From NCBI RefSeq assembly GCF_900155395.1, contig NZ_LT699726.1, forward strand, positions 1 to 64,000: a stretch of DNA of 64,000 nucleotides. Direction: 5' to 3'. The DNA comes from Merdibacter massiliensis. Its GTDB lineage: Bacteria; Bacillota_I; Bacilli_A; Erysipelotrichales; Erysipelotrichaceae. The notes below the pieces were generated by a model. It was not told the DNA's origin. It worked only from the letters and a program-made list of their open reading frames with translations, and searched no databases. A program made the position numbers and the translations under genes. This document shows positions 8,510 through 17,195 of the stretch, one piece after another (position 1 is the first letter of the stretch; the number at the start of each line of letters is the position of its first letter).

Positions 8510-10444
8510 TTATACGATTTGTATGATTCTTTCTAGATAGTCAATCAATTCATTTTCATCTTGCATAGACATCAAGACATTTAATAACTGTGAAGAAGCA
8601 GCCACTTTATTGATCAAATGATAGATATGGACCATCTCTTTATTAATTTGAGACTCATGAGAACCGACAAACAACAAACGCGCCGGCTGATCTTTTTCCA
8701 CACAATTTCCGCGAATAAGTGCAACACAGATACTGCTTCTCTTTGCATCATTGATTAATGGATGGGGAAAAAAGACACCGTTATCGATATAGGTCGGATA
8801 GACGCTCTCTCGCTGCAGCACAGCTGCGGCAAATGCTTGTGCATTTTCAATACGATCTTCTTGTTCCAAACGTTTTGCACATTGATGAATGATTGAATCA
8901 AAACTTTGATCATCATCGATCAACAACACCAAACGACGGTCAAAAACTTTATGAAAGATCACTTCGCTCGATGATGCAGCAACGTGACGGCTTAAGAATT
9001 TCTCTATATTCCTGCGCTCTGCTTCTCCAGGCAACTGTGTGATCTCAATCAAAGGAAGCGGTAAAGCCTGGTCCAATACCATATCCGAAATCACCAATTC
9101 AGCTGTCTGTTCCTGCAAAGCACTAGGAAGTTGCTGCAGCGGAATCTGACAAACAATTTCCAGCTTATCGCGAAATTCTTGTTTTAACCAGATATGCAGT
9201 AAGTTTGCAAAGCTCTGTGAAGTTCCGTTGATCAAGATCGTGGGAACACGAATGCTTTGTGCTTTTAAAAACGGCATCACATACATGGTCAGAAAAGAAA
9301 TCTCATCTTCATTCATATATAAACCGTAACGTTCATAAATGATCGGTACGATCAACATCGTAATTTCATATGCAAAAGCATATTTTGTTTTTACTTCTTG
9401 TAACAATGGATTGGTCAGTTGATAATCCACTAACAGACGTTTGATAGCAAACTGTAAATGAATGCGAAAATTATCTAGCAAAGACGGCATACTGGTAAAG
9501 TCATAATTATATTTTTCTTTCATCTGACGAATAAATTCGTCTGCGATATCATCACTTTCGTTTCCCAGCTGATTGCTTTGACGGCTGCTGTAAAAACCTA
9601 AAGTTTCCACATAGTTTTGCAGTAAATGGATATCTGTTTCTTCAAAACGCAGGCGTAAATCTGCAAGCAGATTTCTCAGCATTCTTGTCAAAACTTCATT
9701 GTGATGAAATAACTGCACTTCTTTTTCTATCCTATGTTCATTCTCCACACGAATCATGGTGAAAAAAATCATCCATGAAATAACATAGATCAATTGATCT
9801 GAAAGAATAATGGCATTTCCTTTGCAGAAACAGCTGACATAATCGACAATACCGTTCAATTCTTCAAGGTCTACATAATCTTTCGTTAATTGAAACAAAT
9901 GCAGATCCATTAATTTATTAGAGGAATAAATCTCTTCTTTTGCGATTCGATAAAATAAAGTACGCAATTCTACCTCGTCTCGGTCGATACAGATTTTTCC
10001 ATTCTCCAGATTTAATGCTTGAAAATGATATTTATTCTTCAAGAGCTGAATCAAAGAAGTAAGATCTTTATAAATCGTTTGTTCAGAAACATATAAAAGA
10101 TCGGCGACTTGCGATAAACTCATCTCATAATTTTCAAACAGCTGTCCAAGCATGAAATATTTTCGTTCCATCGGCGTAGAAGCAATTTGTTTTCCATCCA
10201 CAGCATCCATTAACGATAGACATTCACGAATACGGCTAATATTTTCCTGCATGATAAAATAACCGGTGCGTTTACTAGACTGGATCATGCAATGGCTATT
10301 CAGCAAGATCATATTAATGCTCGCAATATCATTGCGGACCGTACGATCACTGACCTTTAATTCTTCTGCAATCGTTGCCGCATAAATTCCTTTTGGATGT
10401 TTTAATATACACGTGATTACTTTGCGCTGCCTGTCTGTTAACAT
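8510..10444 (-). CDS. LicR/BglG-type PTS-regulated transcriptional activator
   Basis: A 644-residue regulator with, in order, an N-terminal HTH (residues 1-60), an Mga-like HTH (about 85-165), two PRD domains (about 180-395), an EIIB-like domain (about 405-490) and a C-terminal EIIA-like domain (about 515-640). The EIIA part retains a histidine in FFPHPL. The EIIB-like loop reads TILINGTSQSF, so the usual phosphocysteine is absent and control through that site is unlikely. I start at ATG 10444 (MLTDRQRKV), with GGGGT upstream. It lies inside the PTS operon and probably activates it. Confidence 0.88.
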   Translation of the reverse strand: MLTDRQRKVITCILKHPKGIYAATIAEELKVSDRTVRNDIASINMILLNSHCMIQSSKRTGYFIMQENISRIRECLSLMDAVDGKQIASTPMERKYFMLGQLFENYEMSLSQVADLLYVSEQTIYKDLTSLIQLLKNKYHFQALNLENGKICIDRDEVELRTLFYRIAKEEIYSSNKLMDLHLFQLTKDYVDLEELNGIVDYVSCFCKGNAIILSDQLIYVISWMIFFTMIRVENEHRIEKEVQLFHHNEVLTRMLRNLLADLRLRFEETDIHLLQNYVETLGFYSSRQSNQLGNESDDIADEFIRQMKEKYNYDFTSMPSLLDNFRIHLQFAIKRLLVDYQLTNPLLQEVKTKYAFAYEITMLIVPIIYERYGLYMNEDEISFLTMYVMPFLKAQSIRVPTILINGTSQSFANLLHIWLKQEFRDKLEIVCQIPLQQLPSALQEQTAELVISDMVLDQALPLPLIEITQLPGEAERRNIEKFLSRHVAASSSEVIFHKVFDRRLVLLIDDDQSFDSIIHQCAKRLEQEDRIENAQAFAAAVLQRESVYPTYIDNGVFFPHPLINDAKRSSICVALIRGNCVEKDQPARLLFVGSHESQINKEMVHIYHLINKVAASSQLLNVLMSMQDENELIDYLERIIQIV

Positions 10445-10534
10445 CTTATTACCCCGATTTCTTCTTATTATTAGCTTATCACATCTACACATTTCTGTAT
10501 AAATAATATGAAGAAATTTCTTATTTATTCAAAG

Positions 10535-10562
10535 TGCCGCTTTTCTTTTTTGAAAAGCGGCA
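10535..10562. terminator. Perfect 11-bp hairpin between the EIIC gene and the regulator
   Basis: TGCCGCTTTTC and GAAAAGCGGCA are perfect complements around six T (plus-strand reading). On the minus strand there is no clean T-run, so it may be a weak terminator or an mRNA-processing or stability element that lowers expression of the regulator relative to EIIC. Confidence 0.5.
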
Positions 10563-10630
10563 ATCAATGAAACTGTGTAATGTTCTCCTCTTATAATAAG
10601 ACTTATTTGATAAAATCTACCTAAAGATCA

Positions 10631-11929
10631 TTATTCCCCTTGTACTTCAGCAACTTTTTGTGCTTCAATTTCCTTTTCTTTTCTTATTTCATCTGCTTCC
10701 ATCGCTTTAAAGAACGGATAATAGAAGACACCCATCAAACAAACATTAAAGATAGCAAGAACCGCTGCTTTTGGATCCATTGTCAATAAGAAGGCCTGGA
10801 ATCCTGGAGGCAGGAATCCTGGTGCTTCTCCCAGCGGCAAGCTTACCAATCCAGTTGCCATTGCTTCATAAGAAATAATTGCACAGATCACTGGTCCAAA
10901 TACAAATGGAATCAGCATATATGGGTTCATGATCATTGGCACACCAAAAATAATTGGTTCATTGATACCGAAAATAGAAGGTACCAAACCGATCTTGCCG
11001 ACCGTACTCAATGATTTTGCTTTTGAACGGCACAGCATCAGTACTAATAACAAAGTCATTCCTGAACCGCTGACCTGCAAGAATCCAAAATAGAAACCGT
11101 ATGTAAAGATATGTGTAGGTTCTAATCCTGCTGCAACTGCATTTGCATTTTCTGTTGCATACTGAATAGCAAAAGCTGCCCATACGCTCTGTGTAATTGC
11201 TGCACCGTGCAAACCAAATACCCAAAGCAATTGTGTCAAGAAGATGATGATAGCTACTGCCCATACAGAATCCATAGAAGAAATTGCCGGAGCTAACAAT
11301 CCCATGATGATTTTAGGGAAAGTTGTTTGTCCATACGTTGTGCAGAGACCAGCAACGATACAAGCCAAAACAATATTGATGGCAAATGGAATCAAAGATG
11401 CAAAACTTTCGGATACCATTGTAGGAACACTATCTGGCATACGGATCGTTAAATGCAATTTTTCTGTCAAACGGGTAATTTCAACTACTAACAAACCGCC
11501 AATGATGCTGACAAATAAACCTTCTGAACCAAAAGAAGCCACATCCCAGACTGTTGTTACATCCCCAACAAAACTTGCACATAAAACGCATTGTACCAAT
11601 ACCGCACATACTCCCTGCATGCTTGGTGATTTCATCCCATACGTTTTTGCTAAAGATTCTGCGATAAAGAAGGCAGAGAATAAAGACATGATGTTAGTCG
11701 TAAAATTTGTTGGAAAAGTAAAGATTGCAGAATTCTCAGTTACCCAAGCACCGAAACTTCCTCCAATCAAGTTGCCTAATCCTAAAGGGATCTGACAAAA
11801 TGAACCGACGATGATAATTGGAACGATTGCTACGACACCGTTCTTCACCGCCTGCAGATGACGTTGTTGTTCCAACTTTTGTGCAATCGGAAACAACCAT
11901 TTCTGCAAAAAGTTCTGAATTGCAGTCAT
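10631..11929 (-). CDS. PTS cellobiose/lactose-type EIIC permease
   Basis: A 432-residue membrane permease with about ten hydrophobic segments. It carries the sugar-binding stretch GINEPIIFGVPMIMNPYM (about residues 318-335) typical of the Lac/Cel EIIC family. It moves the sugar while EIIB phosphorylates it. It is first in the PTS unit. The upstream 187 bp separate it from the divergent oxidoreductase and contain no clear promoter match that I would defend. Confidence 0.93.
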   Translation of the reverse strand: MTAIQNFLQKWLFPIAQKLEQQRHLQAVKNGVVAIVPIIIVGSFCQIPLGLGNLIGGSFGAWVTENSAIFTFPTNFTTNIMSLFSAFFIAESLAKTYGMKSPSMQGVCAVLVQCVLCASFVGDVTTVWDVASFGSEGLFVSIIGGLLVVEITRLTEKLHLTIRMPDSVPTMVSESFASLIPFAINIVLACIVAGLCTTYGQTTFPKIIMGLLAPAISSMDSVWAVAIIIFLTQLLWVFGLHGAAITQSVWAAFAIQYATENANAVAAGLEPTHIFTYGFYFGFLQVSGSGMTLLLVLMLCRSKAKSLSTVGKIGLVPSIFGINEPIIFGVPMIMNPYMLIPFVFGPVICAIISYEAMATGLVSLPLGEAPGFLPPGFQAFLLTMDPKAAVLAIFNVCLMGVFYYPFFKAMEADEIRKEKEIEAQKVAEVQGE

Positions 11930-12116
11930 AATTTTTTCTCACTCACTTTCACTAAGATACATAATGTCATGACACCGTGAATTTTACATCATATTATTTA
12001 TTTTATACAAATAAATCATTTCCCATTCAGATAGGAAAAGAAATATAAATACGATTTCCATAAATATATGGTACAATTACCATGCTGAATTAATTGAAAC
12101 TATCAGGAGGTAACCC

Positions 12117-13490
12117 ATGATTTATGATTTAGTAATTATTGGAGCAGGTCCCGGCGGCATTTTCTCTTGTTATGAAGCTTGTCGTTTAGATCCATCTCTG
12201 CGCATTGCCGTCATTGAAGCAGGCAGTCCATTAGAAAAGCGGAAGTGCCCGATTGATGGCAAACGCATCAAATCTTGTATCAACTGTCCAGTTTGTGCAA
12301 TCATGAACGGATTTGGCGGTGCAGGTGCATTTTCTGACGGAAAATACAACATTACCAATGAGTTTGGCGGCAACCTCTACGAATACATCGGAAAAAACGA
12401 AGCAATTGAACTCATGGAATACGTTGATTCGATCAACACATCTCATGGCGGAGAGAATACGCGTCTCTTCTCTAACAACAATGCGCAGATCCGTAAAAAA
12501 TGTTTAGAGAATGATTTGCATTTATTGGATGCAAAGGTTCGCCATCTAGGTACAGACATCAATTATATTGTGTTGCAGAACTTATTTAATGAACTAAAAG
12601 AGAAAGCAGATTTTTTCTTCCATACGCGAATCGATGAAGTAAAAGAAACTGAAAACGGGTATCAATTAATTTCTACTAAGGGGGAAATTTTTGAAGGAAA
12701 ACAATGCATCATTTCTACAGGAAGAAGCGGCAGCAAATGGATGCAGAAAATTTGTGATTCCCTTGATATCAAAACAGAGAGCAACCGTGTCGATATCGGT
12801 GTTCGTGTAGAACTGCCAGCTGACGTTTTTGCTCATTTAACAGACGAGTTATATGAAAGCAAGATTGTCTATCGCACACAAAAATTCCAGGATAAAGTAC
12901 GTACTTTCTGTATGAATCCGCGTGGAGTTGTCGTCAATGAAAACACCAACGGTATCGTTACAGTCAATGGTCACAGCTACGAAGATCCATCACGTTATAC
13001 TGACAACACCAACTTTGCACTGCTTGTATCCAATCATTTTACTGAACCTTTCAAAGACAGCAATGAATATGGTGAAAGCATTGCACGCTTGTCCAACATG
13101 TTGGGAGGCGGTGTCATCGTTCAGCGATTCGGCGATTTGATTCGCGGACAAAGAAGTACAAAAGGACGTATTGCAGAAAGCTTTATCACACCAACTTTAA
13201 ATGCGACTCCTGGTGATTTAAGCTTGGTGATTCCTAAGAGACAATTAGATGATATCATCGAGATGATCTATGCCCTGGATAAAGTTGCACCTGGTACAGC
13301 TAATGATGATACACTGTTATATGGTGTGGAAGTCAAATTCTACAACATGCAAGTTGAAGTAGATGAGAACTTGGAAACAACACATAAAGGTCTCTACGTC
13401 ATCGGTGACTGCAGTGGTGTTACCCATTCTTTATCTCACGCCAGTGCCAGCGGTGTACATGTTGCACGTCACATTTGTGAAAATAAATAA
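12117..13490 (+). CDS. FAD/NAD(P)-dependent oxidoreductase, uncharacterized dehydrogenase family
   Basis: A 457-residue flavoprotein. Residues 6-14 (IIGAGPGGI) form the Rossmann FAD loop, followed by a Cys-rich stretch with CPIDG, SCINCPVC and FGGAGAFSDGKYN. The C-terminal GLYVIGDCSGVTHSLSHASASG completes FAD binding. It belongs to a widespread uncharacterized group of FAD-dependent dehydrogenases; the substrate is not known. Transcribed alone on the plus strand from RBS AGGAGGT, with its own terminator. Confidence 0.85.
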   Translation: MIYDLVIIGAGPGGIFSCYEACRLDPSLRIAVIEAGSPLEKRKCPIDGKRIKSCINCPVCAIMNGFGGAGAFSDGKYNITNEFGGNLYEYIGKNEAIELMEYVDSINTSHGGENTRLFSNNNAQIRKKCLENDLHLLDAKVRHLGTDINYIVLQNLFNELKEKADFFFHTRIDEVKETENGYQLISTKGEIFEGKQCIISTGRSGSKWMQKICDSLDIKTESNRVDIGVRVELPADVFAHLTDELYESKIVYRTQKFQDKVRTFCMNPRGVVVNENTNGIVTVNGHSYEDPSRYTDNTNFALLVSNHFTEPFKDSNEYGESIARLSNMLGGGVIVQRFGDLIRGQRSTKGRIAESFITPTLNATPGDLSLVIPKRQLDDIIEMIYALDKVAPGTANDDTLLYGVEVKFYNMQVEVDENLETTHKGLYVIGDCSGVTHSLSHASASGVHVARHICENK

Positions 13491-13503
13491 TCAAGAACTT
13501 ATA

Positions 13504-13538
13504 AAAAGGAATGTTCATCTGAAGCGAACATTCCTTTT
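13504..13538 (+). terminator. Terminator after the FAD oxidoreductase
   Basis: AAAAGGAATGTTC and GAACATTCCTTTT pair perfectly across a 9-nt loop. The symmetric A/T tails make it usable in both directions. Confidence 0.85.
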
Positions 13539-13589
13539 GTATTCATAAGCTAAAATTAAAATATAGATGATGTCCAATATGATATCTGC

Positions 13590-14189
13590 CTATTGATCTG
13601 CTTTTTCCTGCATCTTTTTCATCAACCGTAATTCTGCATTTTCTCGTTTCCGGTATAGAAACGGTGCCCAAGTCTGTTGTAACAGATCATCCTGCATGCT
13701 GAAGTAATTTAAGCGATCCATGTACCATCGTGTCTTTTCTTCGATCGGCTGACGGCAGTGCTCCATCCCATATTGATGTACTATTGCAGTCAGATCATAA
13801 GTGACCATGCCTATTGCATGCGTCTCGGTATGGATACTGCCGCAGCCCTGCCCAATGGCATGTGCCCATGCAATGATAAGCGGATCTTTTGTTTCTTTTG
13901 CAATGCCATGTACCGCTAAAATTGCTGCTTTTGCCTCAGGCATCTTCACTTTTCCTTTGGCCCATTGATCACAGATTTTTAAAACCTGATCAATGCGTTC
14001 ATCTTCGCCCCAGCGCTGTCGTAAAGCTGTCGCTACAAATTGTAAACTGTCTAAACACCACGCAACAATTACAATGTGATGCTGGCTTGCAATTTGCTTG
14101 CGAAGCGGCTGCAGTAACACGCTGTTGCGATCAAATAAAATTTGATTATGGCGAAGATATTTCTTTTTCATTTGTTCCAGCCAATCCAT
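13590..14189 (-). CDS. Imm5-like putative immunity-family protein
   Basis: A 199-residue alpha-helical protein. The central part (KGKVKMPEAKAAILAVHGIA, then DPLIIAWAHAIGQG and HTETHAIGMVTYDL) resembles the Imm5-like family annotated as putative immunity proteins. No toxin gene is adjacent, so a role in toxin immunity is unproven. It has RBS AGGAGGT and follows metK after a hairpin, so it may be read through from metK. Confidence 0.6.
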   Translation of the reverse strand: MDWLEQMKKKYLRHNQILFDRNSVLLQPLRKQIASQHHIVIVAWCLDSLQFVATALRQRWGEDERIDQVLKICDQWAKGKVKMPEAKAAILAVHGIAKETKDPLIIAWAHAIGQGCGSIHTETHAIGMVTYDLTAIVHQYGMEHCRQPIEEKTRWYMDRLNYFSMQDDLLQQTWAPFLYRKRENAELRLMKKMQEKADQ

Positions 14190-14209
14190 CCTTGACCTCC
14201 TAAAAGAAC

Positions 14210-14229
14210 CTCCTCTTGTTCAAGAGGAG
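14210..14229 (-). terminator. Terminator after metK
   Basis: CTCCTCTTG and CAAGAGGAG pair perfectly around two bases; the minus strand continues GTTCTTTT. The short loop and weak T-run may allow readthrough into the next gene. Confidence 0.6.
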
Positions 14230-14237
14230 ATAATATA

Positions 14238-15335
14238 TTAATATGACAGTTTCTTGATTTTTTCCCAAGTAAACTGTGGATCACCAAAATGTCCATAGCA
14301 GGATGTCTTTGAATAGATTGGTTTGCGCAGATCCAATTCTTTTAAGATATTTGTTACAGAGAAATTAAAATTCTTACGAATGATCGCTAATAGTTCTTCA
14401 TCACTTTTCACTCCGGTTCCAAATGTATCTACACATAAGGAAACTGGCTCGCTTTTACCAATCGCATAAGCTACCTGTACCTCACAGCGTTGTGCCAATC
14501 CGTTTGCAACGATATTCTTTGCAACATAACGGCAATAATACGCGGCACTGCGGTCCACTTTGGTCGGATCTTTTGATGAGAAGCATCCTCCGCCAATTCT
14601 TCCCATACCTCCATAAGTATCACAGACGATCTTACGGCCAGTTGTTCCAGAATCACCAAAGCTGCCGCCTACAACAAAACTGCCGCTTGGATTGATCAAA
14701 AACTTTGTATTTTCATCGATCATCTCTTTTTCGATGCTTGGCAAGATCACTTCATTCATGACCAATTCACGGATTTCTTCCTGTGTTGCCTGCGGTGCAT
14801 GCTGTGTTGATACCACGATTGTATCAATACGCTGCATCTTTCCATCTTTATATTCCACAGATACCTGTGTTTTGCCATCTGGACGCAATAATGGATTGTT
14901 GCGACGCACTTTTGTAAGCTGGCGCGCTAACTTATGCGCATAATAAATTGGTGCCGGCATATACTCATCGCTTTCATCGCAAGCATAGCCGAACATGATT
15001 CCCTGATCTCCTGCCCCAATTTCTGCATCTTGATGGTTTACAGCATTATGAATCTCACTGGATTGCTTATTGACTTTTACCATCACTGTATAGTCTTCTT
15101 CATAACCGATCTTACGAATAACCGATTTTGCAATTGTTTCATAATCAATGTGTGCTTTTGTATCTGCTTCGCCATAAATCAATACAAAATCATCTTTGAT
15201 CGTTGCTTCAACGGCCATATTAGAATAAGGATCTTGACGCAATGCTTCATCTAAAATAGCATCGGCAATAGAATCACAGATTTTATCGGGATGCCCTTCG
15301 GTGATGCTTTCTGAAGTAAAAATATAATCTTTCAT
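14238..15335 (-). CDS. metK: S-adenosylmethionine synthetase
   Basis: Makes SAM from methionine and ATP. Motifs are SESITEGHPDK at the N-terminus, GAGDQGIMFGYA (ATP and K+ site), GSFGDSGTTGRKI and GGGCFSSKDPTKVDRSA. I start at ATG 15335 (MKDYIFTSES) because GGAGG lies 5 nt upstream; an in-frame ATG at 15389 adds 18 non-conserved residues. The leader contains a CCGCGC/GCGCGG hairpin (15352-15371). An IS110-family element now lies between this leader and the S-box-like riboswitch at 16980-17114, so normal SAM feedback is probably disturbed. Confidence 0.97.
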   Translation of the reverse strand: MKDYIFTSESITEGHPDKICDSIADAILDEALRQDPYSNMAVEATIKDDFVLIYGEADTKAHIDYETIAKSVIRKIGYEEDYTVMVKVNKQSSEIHNAVNHQDAEIGAGDQGIMFGYACDESDEYMPAPIYYAHKLARQLTKVRRNNPLLRPDGKTQVSVEYKDGKMQRIDTIVVSTQHAPQATQEEIRELVMNEVILPSIEKEMIDENTKFLINPSGSFVVGGSFGDSGTTGRKIVCDTYGGMGRIGGGCFSSKDPTKVDRSAAYYCRYVAKNIVANGLAQRCEVQVAYAIGKSEPVSLCVDTFGTGVKSDEELLAIIRKNFNFSVTNILKELDLRKPIYSKTSCYGHFGDPQFTWEKIKKLSY

Positions 15336-15351
15336 AAATTCCTCCATTTCC

Positions 15352-15371
15352 CCGCGCCTAAGGTCGCGCGG
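15352..15371 (-). promoter_or_regulatory. GC-rich hairpin in the metK leader
   Basis: CCGCGC and GCGCGG pair around an 8-nt loop, ending 6 bp upstream of the metK Shine-Dalgarno sequence. It could affect initiation or mRNA stability; no known riboswitch class was recognised in this segment. Confidence 0.4.
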
Positions 15372-15428
15372 ACACAAATATTTCATCAATAAATCTCACA
15401 CGTCTCATTTTTTCGTGTTACCATATAA

Positions 15429-15612
15429 GAGAGGTGGTACACTACAGAGCACGTGGAGGTGAGTAGGAATTCTACTCAATTGAATATCCTGTATATATAT
15501 AAGTTGCTGTCATCATCTCAAGCACAAATAAGTAGGACTTTGAGCCTGGACACTTATGATTGTTCAATCAACTGTTGTCGATTCGCTTTGATGACAGTCA
15601 ATGCCACCTCTC
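15429..15612 (+). ncRNA. Candidate bridge RNA region of the IS110 element
   Basis: The segment is closed by GAGAGGTGG (15429-15437) and CCACCTCTC (15604-15612). It contains a hairpin GAGTAG/CTACTC (15461-15477) and a long-range pairing CTGTCATC/GATGACAG (15507-15514 with 15590-15597). In IS110-type elements such as IS621, a bridge RNA of about 180 nt is encoded upstream of the recombinase and pairs with target and donor DNA. Position, length and nested pairing agree. The guide loops were not assigned. Confidence 0.55.
15494..15521 (-). promoter_or_regulatory. Candidate outward promoter in the IS110 element facing metK
   Basis: TTGAGA (15516-15521) and TATATA (15494-15499) are 17 bp apart on the minus strand and point out of the element towards metK. 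The AT palindrome makes chance matches easy, so this is tentative. Confidence 0.3.
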
Positions 15613-15636
15613 CTTTTGCATGAAAGGAGTTTTTTT

Positions 15637-16893
15637 ATGGTAATGAAAATCGTTCGTTTCAACTGTTGTGGCATGGATGTTCACAAAAACCTGGTTGTCG
15701 CTACTATTGGGATCACCGATAGAAAGACCAACATTACAGAATACTTCCAACGATCCTTCTCCACTTTAAACTCCGACCTATACCGTTTAAAGGATTGGCT
15801 GCGATCTCATCACTGTTCTGATGTCTGTATGGAGTCTACCGGTAAATACTGGATCCCGATCTTTAACATTCTTGAAGATGAGACCAATGTCCATTTAACT
15901 CACCCCAAGTATGTCAAAGCCATCAAAGGCAAGAAGACAGATAAGAAAGATTCCAAATGGATCTGTGATCTCTTCAAACATGATCTGATCAAGTTTTCGT
16001 TTATCCCTCCCAAAGAAATTCGGGAGATGCGTGAGATCGCACGTTACAGATACAAACTGGTCTGCATGCGTTCTTCAGAACGGAATCGTTATCAAAACTG
16101 TATGACCATTTCTAATGTCGGTCTGGCTTCTGTTGTTTCAGATCCTTTTGGCAAGACGGCTTCCAACATTATGAAAGAAGTCATGAAATCCAATGTGATC
16201 GATGATGACAAGATCCTAAAGCTCGTTCACAAAAACTGTAAGAACAAAGATAAGATACTGGACTCTCTTCATGGCTATCACATTGAATCGGATCAACGAT
16301 TCAAGATGGAAAAATCTTTGGATCATATGGAATATTTAGATCAGCTCATTGATTCATGCGAAGTGGAATTGATTAAGCGTGCGTATCCTTTTCGCAGATC
16401 TTTTCAGCACATCACACAAATAAAAGGAATCAGTGCTTTATCTGCTATTCTTATCATCTCTGAAATAGGAATTGATATGTCTCAGTTCGAATCCGACAAA
16501 CAGCTTGTCAGTTGGGCCGGACTTTCTCCTGCCAACAACGAGAGTGCCGGCAAGAAAAAGTCAGTCCGTATCTCAAAAGCTGGACAGTATCTCAAACCTC
16601 TGCTTGTCCAATGTGCTTTATCGGCCATCAAAGATAAGACATCTTATTTTGGAAGAAAGTATTCCAATATCAAGAAACGACGAGGTCATAAGAAAGCAAT
16701 CATTGCGATCGCACGCATGATGCTGGTCAGCATCTACCACATGATCCTTACAGGAGAAGAATTTAATCCATGTGACCATGAATCCTTTATGGATCCAAAA
16801 CCAAACGCCAATCCTTCACTTACAGTTGAAAAAGCATTGAACTTTTTAAAACAATCTGGCATTGATATTTCTTCTATTCCAGTCAACTTATAA
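15637..16893 (+). CDS. IS110-family transposase (DEDD recombinase)
   Basis: A 418-residue transposase. The N-terminal RuvC-like DEDD domain shows CGMDVHKNLV, CMESTGKYW and KTDKKDSKWICDLF. The C-terminal domain has IKGISALSAILIISEIG and LVSWAGLSPANNESAGKKK, with the serine expected for the second catalytic site. These enzymes use a bridge RNA to recombine DNA without inverted repeats. I start at ATG 15637 because AAAGGAG lies 7 nt upstream; an ATG at 15601 falls inside the RNA region. The gene looks intact. Confidence 0.93.
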   Translation: MVMKIVRFNCCGMDVHKNLVVATIGITDRKTNITEYFQRSFSTLNSDLYRLKDWLRSHHCSDVCMESTGKYWIPIFNILEDETNVHLTHPKYVKAIKGKKTDKKDSKWICDLFKHDLIKFSFIPPKEIREMREIARYRYKLVCMRSSERNRYQNCMTISNVGLASVVSDPFGKTASNIMKEVMKSNVIDDDKILKLVHKNCKNKDKILDSLHGYHIESDQRFKMEKSLDHMEYLDQLIDSCEVELIKRAYPFRRSFQHITQIKGISALSAILIISEIGIDMSQFESDKQLVSWAGLSPANNESAGKKKSVRISKAGQYLKPLLVQCALSAIKDKTSYFGRKYSNIKKRRGHKKAIIAIARMMLVSIYHMILTGEEFNPCDHESFMDPKPNANPSLTVEKALNFLKQSGIDISSIPVNL

Positions 16894-16979
16894 ATTTTTT
16901 CGATATCTTTTACCTCCTGTTTTTAAGTCGGCCCTTTTTGCGCATTTTTATTCACACTTATCTCCTTCCCTTTACCATA

Positions 16980-17114
16980 AAAAAATCTTCTCGCGATAGA
17001 GAAGATGATGTTTTTCTATCTCTCTTATCGCTGTCAGCAGTACCACCTTATAAGATGCATCTTACAGGTTGGTGTGGGGTCTAGGAGCTGACTCTCTCAC
17101 CCATCTCTTGATAA
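16980..17114 (-). promoter_or_regulatory. S-box-like (SAM-I) riboswitch with terminator, formerly of metK
   Basis: Reading the minus strand, TTATCAAGAGA (17104-17114) opens a P1-type stem closed by GATAAGAGA (17021-17029). Inside lie GGGT/ACCC and a long ACCAACCT...AAGGTGGT hairpin around a TAAGAT/ATCTTA palindrome. An expression platform follows: ATCTTCTC/GAGAAGAT with a T7 run (16980-17006), which can compete with the P1 3' strand (GCGATAAGAGA against TCTCTATCGC). The opening and closing motifs agree with S-box leaders, while the core GAGGGA/GGCCC differs, so this is a variant. AAGGTGGTAC also resembles a T-box motif, which I rank second. It points at metK across the IS110 element. Confidence 0.6.
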
Positions 17115-17155
17115 TAGCAGATATATTAAAGCACACTCTATTTTAAATTGCAACT

Positions 17156-17186
17156 AAAAAAGACAACATAGCATTGCATGTTGTCT
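17156..17186 (-). terminator. Terminator after the M28-like peptidase
   Basis: AGACAACAT and ATGTTGTCT form a perfect 9-bp stem followed by six T on the minus strand. Confidence 0.85.
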
Positions 17187-17195
17187 AAACATTGA

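Larger units (their letters stand above)
15418..16979 (+). mobile_element. IS110-family insertion sequence
   Basis: The transposase gene (15637-16893) and about 210 bp of structured non-coding DNA before it lie between two copies of TTACCATA (15418-15425 and 16972-16979). Removing one copy and the 1.55 kb between them rejoins the metK leader directly to the T-run of the S-box-like terminator. The size fits IS110 elements, which lack terminal inverted repeats. The exact ends are inferred from this repeat and could be shifted by a few bases. Confidence 0.65.

Noticed and set aside
12060-12080. Promoter of the FAD oxidoreductase (TACAAT near 12072)
   Set aside because: A -10-like box is visible but no acceptable -35 sequence stands at the right distance, so I do not list it.
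17021-17060. T-box antiterminator motif (AAGGTGGTAC on the minus strand)
   Set aside because: The motif is close to the T-box consensus, but no stem I with a specifier loop fits in the short leader, whereas TTATCAAGAGA...GATAAGAGA and the order of helices fit an S-box.
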